In this document: piece after piece, positions 1 to 5,766 of the stretch
How the letters are laid out: each line of letters starts with the position of its first letter
How positions within the stretch are numbered: position 1 is the first letter of the stretch
Origin: Anaeromyxobacter sp.
Lineage (GTDB): Bacteria > Myxococcota > Myxococcia > Myxococcales > Anaeromyxobacteraceae
Reading direction: 5' to 3'
Assembly: GCA_020028115.1 (NCBI GenBank)
Contig: JAHWYA010000063.1
Coordinates: forward strand, 1-7,847
Length of the DNA stretch: 7,847 nt
The notes under the pieces: model-generated
Told to the model about the DNA's origin: nothing
The model's input: the letters and a program-made list of their open reading frames with translations, nothing else
Databases searched by the model: none
Made by a program: the position numbers and the translations under genes

Positions 1-105
1 AAGCAGATCCCCGAGCTCATGACCCGCTTCAAGGCGAAGTCGGTCGAGTTCAAGGTCGAGGTGAAGGACGGGAAGGCCGTCCTGAAGGCGATTCCCAAGG
101 TCTAG
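1..105 (+). CDS. C-terminal end of an unidentified protein (partial)
   Basis: The reading frame is open from the first base and stops at TAG 103-105, giving 34 residues. The tail is rich in lysine and valine, with alternating charged and hydrophobic residues (FKVEVKDGKAVLKAIPKV), which suggests a beta-strand hairpin at the end of a soluble protein. All lysines use AAG and third positions are nearly all G or C, matching the neighbouring genes, so this is very probably a real coding end. No family is recognisable from so short a piece. No convincing terminator follows: a weak ACGCC/GGCGT hairpin at 110-131 lacks a T-run. Confidence 0.7.
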   Translation, partial: KQIPELMTRFKAKSVEFKVEVKDGKAVLKAIPKV

Positions 106-238
106 GGACACGCCAACGCGCCCCGCGGCGTCGCGGCCAGTCTCAATCGGGGTGGGAAGTCTCCTTTGAGAGGGCTGATCCCGCCTCCGCTGCTGCTCAT
201 GTTCCTCCCGCAGCGCGCTCCAGGTGGGAGGGACCCCG

Positions 239-592
239 GTGAGAGCAGCGACTCCGTTCTTGTTCGCGTTCGTCGTCGCGGCCGGCTGCGGCCCGCGGGA
301 CGCGGACATCCGGCTCGCGCGGGTCGCCGGAGAGAGGCGGAACCTCGAGGCCTCCTTCGAGCGGCTCGAGGAGCGGCTCCTCGCGAACCAGGCGCGGGTC
401 CGGCTGTGGCGGGAGATGCGCGAGCGCCACGAGAGCGTCTCCGCCGTCGCGTGCGTCAGCCAGGAGGACCACGCGCGGGAGATGGCGATGCGCGGCTTCC
501 ATCCGGCCGAGCACTCGTCGCTCCACCGGGCGCGCGTGGCCGCGGCCGTGTCCGACGACAAGCCGAGCATCCGCGGCGTCAGCCGGAAGTAG
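239..592 (+). CDS. Small coiled-coil lipoprotein, function unknown
   Basis: The product is 117 residues. I chose GTG at 239 rather than the in-frame GTG at 224 because a strong Shine-Dalgarno (GGGAGGGA, 226-233) lies 5 nt upstream and the resulting N-terminus is a compact lipoprotein signal. That signal is Arg2, a hydrophobic run (PFLFAFVVAAG) and a lipobox with Cys17 as the lipidated residue. The residues after it (GPRDAD) contain no clear retention signal that I can interpret for this group. Residues about 22-65 are highly charged with heptad-like hydrophobics and should form a long helix or coiled coil. A second part follows with Cys72 and a His/Glu/Asp-rich stretch (QEDHAREMAMRGFH). It may be a periplasmic or outer-membrane structural protein. 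Function is unknown and I do not recognise a named family. An intrinsic terminator follows at 618-634, so it appears to end its own transcript. Confidence 0.72.
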   Translation: MRAATPFLFAFVVAAGCGPRDADIRLARVAGERRNLEASFERLEERLLANQARVRLWREMRERHESVSAVACVSQEDHAREMAMRGFHPAEHSSLHRARVAAAVSDDKPSIRGVSRK

Positions 593-617
593 CCGGCCCC
601 ACCCCTCCAGGACCCGC

Positions 618-634
618 GCCCCGCCGGGGCTTTT
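618..634 (+). terminator. Short intrinsic terminator after the coiled-coil lipoprotein gene
   Basis: GCCCC (618-622), loop GCC and GGGGC (626-630) form a five-pair GC hairpin directly followed by TTTT (631-634), 25 nt after the stop codon. The stem is short but all G:C, and a T-run is unusual in this composition. Confidence 0.6.
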
Positions 635-639
635 CGGAT

Positions 640-668
640 TTGCGTTCCGAGCCCGGCGATCGTAAAAC
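640..668 (+). promoter_or_regulatory. Candidate sigma-70-type promoter of tRNA-Phe
   Basis: A possible -35 element TTGCGT (640-645) is separated by exactly 17 nt from a possible -10 element TAAAAC (663-668). This would start transcription near 676, about 30 nt before the tRNA. It lies in one of the few AT-richer patches of the window, between the preceding terminator and the tRNA. Both boxes are imperfect (3/6 and 4/6 to the housekeeping consensus), so the call rests mainly on spacing and position. Confidence 0.42.
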
Positions 669-707
669 TGCCGCCCTCGGCGCCCTCCCGGGTGCCGTGG
701 GCAGCAC

Positions 708-780
708 GCCTGGATAGCTCAGCTGGTAGAGCAGGGGACTGAAAATCCCCGTGTCCCTGGTTCGATTCCGGGTCCAGGCA
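708..780 (+). tRNA. tRNA-Phe (anticodon GAA)
   Basis: A complete 73-nt cloverleaf can be folded by eye. The acceptor stem GCCTGGA (708-714) pairs with TCCAGGC (773-779), with discriminator A780. The D-arm starts GCTC and carries AGCTGGTAGA. The anticodon stem is GGGGA/TCCCC with loop CTGAAAA, which reads anticodon GAA (phenylalanine). The T-arm is CCTGG-TTCGATT-CCGGG. The 3' CCA is not encoded (CTC follows), so it would be added by the CCA-adding enzyme. It is a stand-alone tRNA with its own likely promoter upstream and a hairpin terminator downstream. Confidence 0.97.
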
Positions 781-803
781 CTCCATCTCGTCCGACATCA
801 TCG

Positions 804-840
804 GGCCCGCCAGATCGCAAGGTCTGGCGGGCCATCTGGT
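804..840 (+). terminator. Hairpin terminator downstream of tRNA-Phe
   Basis: An 11-bp perfect stem, GGCCCGCCAGA (804-814) with TCTGGCGGGCC (823-833), closes an 8-nt loop about 24 nt after the tRNA. Only a weak T-containing tail (ATCTGGTCTT) follows, so it may stop transcription less cleanly than a classical terminator or act as a 3' processing barrier. The stem is the strongest hairpin I see in the window. Confidence 0.65.
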
Positions 841-940
841 CTTCGGCGTCCGCGGGCGGCGTGAAGGTCCGGACGCGGAGTCGGGCGCGAGTCCCTCCCG
901 TCGTCGAACCACGTCGTCACGGGCGGCGTCGGGTCGCCGA

Positions 941-1078
941 AACGACGGGGTCACCGGCTTCACCTCGACGTCCATCCTCACGCCGGTCCAGGTGCGGGCC
1001 TCCGCCCTCGCCGACCTCGATGGCGACGGCCACCCGGACGTCGTGTCCTCACGAGCGCGGGAGCGTTCCCGCCTCTGA
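941..1078 (+). pseudogene. Remnant of an FG-GAP/VCBS-repeat protein
   Basis: One frame reads NDGVTGFTS, then about ten residues, then ALADLDGDGHPDVV, and ends at TGA 1076-1078. The D-x-D-G-D-G-x-x-D calcium-binding loop preceded by A-L-A-D-L and followed by D-V-V is the hallmark of FG-GAP/VCBS repeats, which form beta-propeller blades in secreted and surface proteins. Only about one blade survives. Upstream there is no start, signal peptide or further repeat in this frame, although another frame just before it (VVTGGVGSP, around 912-938) could be the continuation across a frameshift. After DVVSS the frame becomes Arg-rich nonsense. I read it as a decayed piece of a once much longer gene. Chance origin of so specific a motif is unlikely. 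Confidence 0.6.
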
Positions 1079-1242
1079 ACCGCGCGCCGTAGAAGGAGCC
1101 GTCGGGCGCTCGACCGTCAAAGGCCGCTCGAGCGCGTGCCTGCACGCCGGTGTCCCCTGCACGGTGTCGCTCGCGGGCCACGTCGTGGCACGCGGATCAC
1201 GCCACCGCTCACGCGACCCGCTGGATATGGCCAGATCCGGCG

Positions 1243-1258
1243 CGGCCGGCGGATTGCA
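1243..1258 (+). promoter_or_regulatory. Candidate sigma-54 (-24/-12) promoter before the broken receiver gene
   Basis: GG at 1244-1245 and GC at 1256-1257 are separated by 10 nt, with a perfect -12 box TTGCA (1254-1258) and a partial -24 box (GGC followed by CGG). It lies about 75 nt before ATG 1333. GG-N10-GC is common by chance in such GC-rich DNA, so the TTGCA box carries most of the weight. Confidence 0.28.
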
Positions 1259-1332
1259 CCCTCCGTTCACCGGCACAGCGCCGTCGCCCGCCAGAAGCGC
1301 CGAACGAGCGCCCGCCGCCACGAGGACTCCCC

Positions 1333-1769
1333 ATGCACCGGCTCACCCACCCACCGTCCGTCGCGCTCACCCGCGCCCTCCAGGCGGCCCGCCACCGCGT
1401 GCTCCTCGTCGACGACGATCGCGAGCTGCGCGGCGCCACCGCCGATCTCCTCCGCGCGGAGGCCTTCGACGTGACGGAGGTGGAGAACGGGCTCGACGCG
1501 CTCCTCCACCTCCGGACCGCCCTGCCCTGCCCGGACGCGGTGGTGCTCGACCTCGTCATGCCCATCATGACCGGCTGGGAGTTCCGCGAAGCCAGCTCGC
1601 CGACCCCGCCATCGCGGGCGTCCCGGTGATCGTCCTGTCATCGTGTCCAGCGGACGGGCTCGCCTTCGACGCGCGCCTGGAGAAGCCCTGCGCGCCCGGC
1701 GCGCTCGTCGAGACGCTGCGGCGGATCCTCTCCACCTCGCCGGGCGGCGCCGCGGCGGCCTCCGCCTGA
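1333..1769 (+). pseudogene. Single-domain response regulator (CheY-like receiver), frameshifted
   Basis: ATG 1333 has a GAGGA Shine-Dalgarno 6 nt upstream. The first frame gives a clear receiver: RVLLVDDD (acidic pocket D27-D29), ENGLDALL, and VVLDLVMPIMTGWEFRE with phospho-acceptor Asp73 (codon 1549-1551). After Glu86-Ala87 the frame runs into SSPTPPSRASR and stops at 1629. From 1593 the neighbouring frame continues the fold exactly: QLADPAIAGVPVIVLSS (Ser switch position) and LEKP (conserved Lys), ending at TGA 1767-1769. One base therefore appears missing around 1590-1595; restoring it would give about 146 residues with no output domain. As written, the product is 98 residues and lacks the Ser/Lys half of the active site. 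It is either a true inactivating mutation or a sequencing/assembly error. The good codon use on both sides argues for a recent event or an error. Confidence 0.85.
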
Positions 1770-1830
1770 CGGCCGGACCGCGCGCGCCGTCGGCCCCGCT
1801 CCGCTATGTACGGGCGCAGGAGCTCGCTCG

Positions 1831-2775
1831 ATGCACCTTCTCCTCGCACTCCTCGCGGTGCTCGCCTTCGCCCCCGTGCGCGCCGAGGAGGTGAGCTACT
1901 TCCCGGTCGCGGCGGGTGCCGGCCCGCACGACGTCGCGCCCGCGCCGGACGGGACGGTCTGGTACACCGCGCAGCGCCAGGGAGCGCTCGGCCGCCTCGA
2001 TCCGGCGACGGGCCGCGTCGAGCAGATCCCGCTCGGCCGCGGCTCGGCCCCGCACGGCGTGATCGTGGGCCCGGACGGCGCGGCCTGGGTGACCGACAGC
2101 GGCCTGAACACGATCGTGCGGGTCGATCCTGCGACGCGCGCGGTCCGGATCTTCCCGCTCCCGGACGGGCGCGGGAACGTGAACCTCAACACCGCCACGT
2201 TCGACCGCGGCGGGCAGCTCTGGTTCACCGGCCAGGGCGGAATCTACGGACGGCTCGACCCCGGGAGCGGAGCGATGCAGGTGTGGGACGCGCCGCGCGG
2301 CGCCGGACCGTACGGCATCACCTCCACTCGCGACGGTGCGGTGTTCTATGCGTCGCTCGCCGGGAGCCACATCGCGCGGATCGACGTCGCGACCGGGAAG
2401 GCCACCGTCGTCGAGCCGCCGACCCAGGGACAAGGCGCGCGTCGCGTGTGGTCCGATTCGCGCGGCCGCGTCTGGGTCAGCGAGTGGAACTCCGGGCAGG
2501 TGAGCGTCCATGATCCGTCGACCGGCTCGTGGCGGAGCTGGAAGCTCCCCGGAGAGAAGCCGCGCGCGTACTCCGTATACGTGGACGAGGAGGATCAGGT
2601 CTGGATCACGGACTTCGCGGCGAACGCGATCGTGCGCTTCGACCCGGCGTCGGAGCGGTTCACGAGCTTCCCGAGCGACCGCGCGAGCGCGAACGTCCGC
2701 CAGATGCTCGGACGAAAGGGCGAGGTCTGGGGCGCCGAGTCCGGCACCAATCGGCTGGTGCGAGTGCGGAGGTGA
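1831..2775 (+). CDS. Secreted Vgb-family (streptogramin lyase-like) seven-bladed beta-propeller
   Basis: The product is 314 residues; ATG 1831 has AGGAG (1818-1822) at 8-nt spacing. Residues 1-18 form a Sec signal peptide (LLLALLAVLAFAP, then V-R-A before Glu19), so the mature protein is periplasmic or exported. The rest is seven repeats of about 40 residues with the pattern DG-x-x-W-(F/V)-T-(D/E)-x-x-x-N-x-I-x-R-(I/V)-D-P-A-(T/S), starting near residues 31, 73, 118, 160, 203, 246 and 289. This is the virginiamycin B lyase/SMP-30-like propeller layout and close to Vgb length. From memory, the Vgb catalytic histidines lie in PHxIT-type motifs of late blades. Here such motifs occur in blades 1 and 2 (GPHDV, His33; APHGV, His75), while the late blades have R, Y or V instead. 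Antibiotic-lyase activity is therefore doubtful, and most proteins with this annotation have unknown substrates. No resistance genes are nearby. Confidence 0.88.
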   Translation: MHLLLALLAVLAFAPVRAEEVSYFPVAAGAGPHDVAPAPDGTVWYTAQRQGALGRLDPATGRVEQIPLGRGSAPHGVIVGPDGAAWVTDSGLNTIVRVDPATRAVRIFPLPDGRGNVNLNTATFDRGGQLWFTGQGGIYGRLDPGSGAMQVWDAPRGAGPYGITSTRDGAVFYASLAGSHIARIDVATGKATVVEPPTQGQGARRVWSDSRGRVWVSEWNSGQVSVHDPSTGSWRSWKLPGEKPRAYSVYVDEEDQVWITDFAANAIVRFDPASERFTSFPSDRASANVRQMLGRKGEVWGAESGTNRLVRVRR

Positions 2776-2936
2776 CCCGCCCCTGCCGCGAGCCGCGCGG
2801 GCGGGGTGAGGAAGTACCGCGGCATCAGCGGCGGCACGGTATACGCTGAACGTCCATGCGAGCCCGTCACTCCTCGTCGAGGAACGTCCGGGCTCGAGCG
2901 ACCCGCGGCTGTAGCTCTCGCCGCCCTGGAGATCCC

Positions 2937-3893
2937 GTGACCGCTCGTCAGCGCGTCCTCGTCGCTGTCGCGGTGCTGCTCTCCGCAGCCGCGTGCCGCA
3001 CTGCAGGGCCCTACACGGCGCCGGCGCCCGACGGCCCGCCATTCCTCGGCAGCGACGCGGCGGCGAAGCTCCTCGTGCTCGTCGTCGCCGACGCCGACCC
3101 ACGTGTCAACGCGCCCTGGATCGAGAAGGCCGAGAGGGCGGCCGACGCGGTGGCCACGGCGCTGGCGCAGGCCGGCTTCCGCACGGCGCGACGGCAGGGC
3201 ATGCGCACGACCGTGCGGGTCACCGTGAGCCCCCCGCTCCGCGGCCCCGACTTCACGGTCGCCGTGGATGCGAATGGGAAGGCGCTCGATCGATGGGAGG
3301 TGAGCGGCGCGGCGTGGGGGGCGGAGGAGCTCGCCGAGCTCGGCAGGGCGGTGCGCCAGCGGCTCGAGCGGTCCGACGCGATCGCGGCGCTCGCGGGTGT
3401 GGCCGGGCGCGGGCGATCGCCGAACGAGGCCCAGCCCGCAGCACCGGCGGCGGATCGCGGGCCGGTCCAGGCGGAGCCTGCGGCTCCACCTCCCGGCAAG
3501 CGGCGGCTCGCGGTCCTCGACTTCCGAGGCGCGGTGCCACCGCAGGTCCTCGCGGTCCTCGCCGACCAGGCGCGCGCCGCGGCGGCCGAGGCCGGGCGGA
3601 CGTCGGGGACGACCGTCATGACCCGCGAGAGCGTGAACGCGTCGTCGAAGGAGAAGGGGCGGCCGGACGAGCCGTGCGGCGACGCCGCGTGCGACCTCGA
3701 GACCGCCCGCGCCGCCGGCGCAGACCTCGTCGTCACCGGCGAGGTCTCCGCGATCGGGGACGCGCGCTTCCTCGTCCTGCGGCTCGTCGACACCGCCACC
3801 GGCGCGCTCGTCGCGTCGCGGCACGCGCAGGCGACGGACGACCTCGCGCTCGTCGAGGCGGCGAGGCCCGCGGCGGCGGCGCTGTTCCGGTGA
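2937..3893 (+). CDS. Two-domain lipoprotein with a TolB/CsgG-like C-terminal domain
   Basis: The product is 318 residues. I chose GTG 2937 over an upstream ATG at 2856 because GGAG (2928-2931) lies 5 nt before it and the product then begins with a clean lipoprotein signal: TARQR, a hydrophobic run VLVAVAVLLSAAA, and Cys20. Residues about 44-155 form an alpha/beta domain (LLVLVVADADPRVNAPWIEK and AVRQRLERSDAI) that I do not recognise. A Pro/Ala-rich linker spans about 159-188. Residues 189-318 (RRLAVLDFRG, VMTRESV, CGDAACDLETARAAGADLVV, GEVSAIG, LRLVDTATGALVAS) match the pattern of TolB/CsgG/FlgO-like N-terminal domains that recur in myxobacterial lipoproteins. Cys248 and Cys252 or nearby cysteines could form a disulfide. 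Likely an envelope protein in the periplasm; its role is unknown. It is separated from the propeller gene by 161 nt and converges on the glycosyltransferase operon. Confidence 0.8.
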   Translation: MTARQRVLVAVAVLLSAAACRTAGPYTAPAPDGPPFLGSDAAAKLLVLVVADADPRVNAPWIEKAERAADAVATALAQAGFRTARRQGMRTTVRVTVSPPLRGPDFTVAVDANGKALDRWEVSGAAWGAEELAELGRAVRQRLERSDAIAALAGVAGRGRSPNEAQPAAPAADRGPVQAEPAAPPPGKRRLAVLDFRGAVPPQVLAVLADQARAAAAEAGRTSGTTVMTRESVNASSKEKGRPDEPCGDAACDLETARAAGADLVVTGEVSAIGDARFLVLRLVDTATGALVASRHAQATDDLALVEAARPAAAALFR

Positions 3894-3994
3894 GCCGTCG
3901 CAAACCACCCCGACGCACCGGTACGTGCCGTAGCCCTCATGCTGGCGACCGAGGCCGGTCGTCGCGAGCGGGCGCCAGGGCAAAGCGCTCCGCA

Positions 3995-5503
3995 TCACCT
4001 GGCCATCCGGCCATCCGCCGCTCGCGGATCTACGACGAACAGCTCGCGCGCCACCGCGGGTACGCGCCGGTGCGGGAGGCCCGCGCTCGCGAGCGCGGAC
4101 TCGACGAAGGGCGCCTCGCCCGACGGAGACACGAGCACGTGGCTGCGGCCGGGGGCGGCGCGCATCGCGGCGAGCGCCTCGTCGAGCCGCTCGTCGGCCC
4201 ACGGCTCCGAGCCGTCGCGCGAGACGCGGCGCAGCCGGCCGCCGAGGTAGAACTGCAGCCCGAAGAGCTGATCCTCCGCGTACACCCGGACCTCGGGGGC
4301 TTCCCCTCCCGCGGTGCGCACCGTCGCGTAGAGCCGTCCCATGTCCTTCGACGACGGCGGGGCCGCGTGAGCCGCCGCGCCCTTGAGGAGCACGAGGACG
4401 AGCGCGGAGGGGATCGCGACCGCGGCGGCGCGCCGGAGGGCTGCGCCCGGCGCGAGGCCGAGCGTCACGGCGCGCGCGATGGCGAGCGCGACGGGCGCGA
4501 AGAGCGGCAGGACGTACAGCATGAGGCGGCTCGAGGACAGCCAGAACACCGCGAGCGGGATCGCGAGCCAGAGCAGGAGGAAGCTCCCGGCGCCCCCACC
4601 CCGGACCCGCGCCAGGAGCGCGCGCGGCGAGAAGAGGAGCTCCCGCCGGAACGCGCGCGCGCCGAACCAGAGCCACGCCCCCTGCCCGAGCACGAGCGCG
4701 GGCAGATAGAGGATCCACGGCTTGTACCACTGGGGGTTACGGTGAAACCGGTTCGCGACGGCCCGGCCGATCACCTCGTCGCCCACCCAGTACGCGAGCA
4801 GGCCGGGGTGGCGCAGCGCCTCCCAGGCGTACCAGGAGAACGCGACCGCGACGAAGGCGGCCAGCCCGGCCGGATCGAGCAGCCGCACGCGCCGTCGCGC
4901 GAGCCGCTCGGACACGACGATCGCGAGGAGCGGCAGCAGCCCCGCCGGCCCCTTCGTCAGGAACGCGAGCCCCCACGAGAGCCACATGCTCCGCACCCAC
5001 CAGCGCGCCCGCGGCCCGTCGGGATCCCGGCGGGCGCGCAGGTACGCCCAGACGGCGAGGACCTCGAAGAGCGCGAGCAGCGTGTCGGCGGAGAGGGCAA
5101 ACGCGGCGCCCGCCGGGAAAGGCGACGACGCGTAGACGAGCCCGGCGACGAGCCCCGCCTCGCGATCCCACAGCGCCGCCCCGCAGCCGGCGACCGCGAG
5201 CGCCGTGAGGAAGAAGAGGATCGCGTTGAAGAGCCGCGCGCCCCAGCCGTTCGTCCCCGCGAGCGCGACCCCGGCGGCGATCGGCCAGTACGCCAGCGGG
5301 GGCTTCGTCCAGTGGGGACGCCCGGCGAGCGTCGGCGCGAGGAGATCCCCGCGCTGCACCATCTCGAGCGCGGTCTCGGCGTACCGGCCCTCCGTCGACT
5401 CGTAGAGGCCGCGCGATCCCTGGAACGCGAGCGCGACGGTGAGGGCCAGCGCAACCAGCAGCGCCCGGGGGCGTCGCGCGACGGCTTCGACGAGGGAGGT
5501 CAA
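3995..5503 (-). CDS. ArnT-like GT-C (PMT/GT83-type) glycosyltransferase, integral membrane
   Basis: The product is 502 residues and the last gene of the operon. The start is inferred as TTG 5503, overlapping the TGA of the upstream gene (TTGA); no other start exists before the first membrane helix, and translation is probably coupled. The N-terminal helix (about residues 13-27) is followed by the signature loop STEGRYAETALEM and then GRPHWTKPPLAYW. These correspond to the D/E-x-x-R-Y-A and K-P-P-L motifs of ArnT and related enzymes, with Glu38 in the acidic catalytic-type position and Lys67. About a dozen hydrophobic segments follow, then a soluble C-terminal domain from about residue 380 (VYAEDQLFGLQFYLGG) as in ArnT. 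The family moves a sugar from a polyprenyl phosphate to a periplasmic acceptor. Lipid A, core, O-antigen or protein are all possible acceptors here; the sugar cannot be predicted. It ends about 100 nt from the convergent lipoprotein gene. Confidence 0.9.
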   Translation of the reverse strand: MTSLVEAVARRPRALLVALALTVALAFQGSRGLYESTEGRYAETALEMVQRGDLLAPTLAGRPHWTKPPLAYWPIAAGVALAGTNGWGARLFNAILFFLTALAVAGCGAALWDREAGLVAGLVYASSPFPAGAAFALSADTLLALFEVLAVWAYLRARRDPDGPRARWWVRSMWLSWGLAFLTKGPAGLLPLLAIVVSERLARRRVRLLDPAGLAAFVAVAFSWYAWEALRHPGLLAYWVGDEVIGRAVANRFHRNPQWYKPWILYLPALVLGQGAWLWFGARAFRRELLFSPRALLARVRGGGAGSFLLLWLAIPLAVFWLSSSRLMLYVLPLFAPVALAIARAVTLGLAPGAALRRAAAVAIPSALVLVLLKGAAAHAAPPSSKDMGRLYATVRTAGGEAPEVRVYAEDQLFGLQFYLGGRLRRVSRDGSEPWADERLDEALAAMRAAPGRSHVLVSPSGEAPFVESALASAGLPHRRVPAVARELFVVDPRAADGRMAR

Positions 5504-5766
5504 CGCGCGGCCGCCGCCTCCCTGCGGATCAGGTGGACGTTGCGGAAGTAGATGAAGAGGTTCGCGCCCTGCCCGAGGATGAACACCGGGTCGCGCCGAT
5601 AGAGCGCGTACGCGAACAGGAGCGCGCCACCGACGATGCTGAGGACCCAGAACTGGAACGGGACGACGCTGCGCCCCGCCCGCTCGCTCGCGACCCACTG
5701 AACCAGGAACCGTCCAGAGAAGGCGGCCTGCCCGACGAACCCGACACAGAGCCAGAACGCGGTCAT
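5500..5766 (-). CDS. Lab_N (lipid-A-disaccharide synthase N-terminal domain-like) small membrane protein
   Basis: The product is 88 residues and very hydrophobic, with about three membrane segments (near 3-24, 38-56 and 60-80). ATG 5766 overlaps the TGA of the upstream GT2 gene by 4 nt (ATGA), and its own TGA overlaps the TTG of the next gene. Recognisable motifs of the Lab_N family are GQAAFSGRFLVQW, SERAGRSVVPFQFW, RRDPVFILGQ and YFRNVHLIRR. Despite the family name this is not the LpxB catalytic domain; the stand-alone form is a small helix bundle placed by family classification, as I recall, in the MtN3/PQ-loop (SWEET-like) clan. Two Gly-Gln pairs (12-13 and 65-66) resemble the duplicated PQ motifs of that clan. 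Its place between a polyprenyl-phosphate glycosyltransferase and an ArnT-like enzyme suggests a role in moving or presenting the sugar-lipid, but no biochemical function can be claimed from sequence. Confidence 0.93.
   Translation of the reverse strand: MTAFWLCVGFVGQAAFSGRFLVQWVASERAGRSVVPFQFWVLSIVGGALLFAYALYRRDPVFILGQGANLFIYFRNVHLIRREAAAAR

Larger units (their letters stand above)
841..1332. other. Gene-poor stretch with decayed coding debris
   Basis: No frame here has both a credible start and protein-like composition; the open frames are Arg/Pro/Ala-rich shadows typical of high-GC noncoding DNA. It contains the FG-GAP remnant (941-1078), a weaker antisense fragment resembling a GloVer-type repeat (around 1065-1110, - strand), a perfect 13-nt palindrome (GCCACGTCGTGGC, 1177-1189) and a candidate sigma-54 promoter (1243-1258). 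The stretch looks like accumulated remnants between the tRNA and the receiver gene. Confidence 0.6.

Noticed and set aside
110..131. ACGCC/GGCGT hairpin after the partial first gene
   Set aside because: Five pairs around a 12-nt loop with no T-run is no stronger than chance in this composition.
861..1592. Upstream part of the open frame that ends at 1769
   Set aside because: Only the portion from about 1593 encodes recognisable receiver sequence. The earlier part is Arg/Pro-rich and out of frame with the receiver start at 1333.
2776..2805. CCCGCCC/GGGCGGG inverted repeat directly after the propeller gene
   Set aside because: The stem is 7 bp, but the loop is 16 nt and no T-run follows, so an intrinsic terminator is not supported.
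2838..2845. TATACG-like -10 box before the two-domain lipoprotein
   Set aside because: No matching -35 element lies 16-18 nt upstream; a promoter cannot be claimed from one box.
2595..4730. A long - strand open frame spanning the lipoprotein and part of the ArnT-like gene
   Set aside because: Its translation is Arg/Ala-rich without family motifs, and it conflicts with well-supported genes on both strands.
2993..5551. A very long + strand open frame (852 codons) running antisense to the glycosyltransferase operon
   Set aside because: It is Arg/Pro/Glu/Ala-rich and repetitive with no domain. It opposes the ArnT-like and Lab_N genes, whose motifs are unmistakable, and long antisense frames are expected at this G+C.
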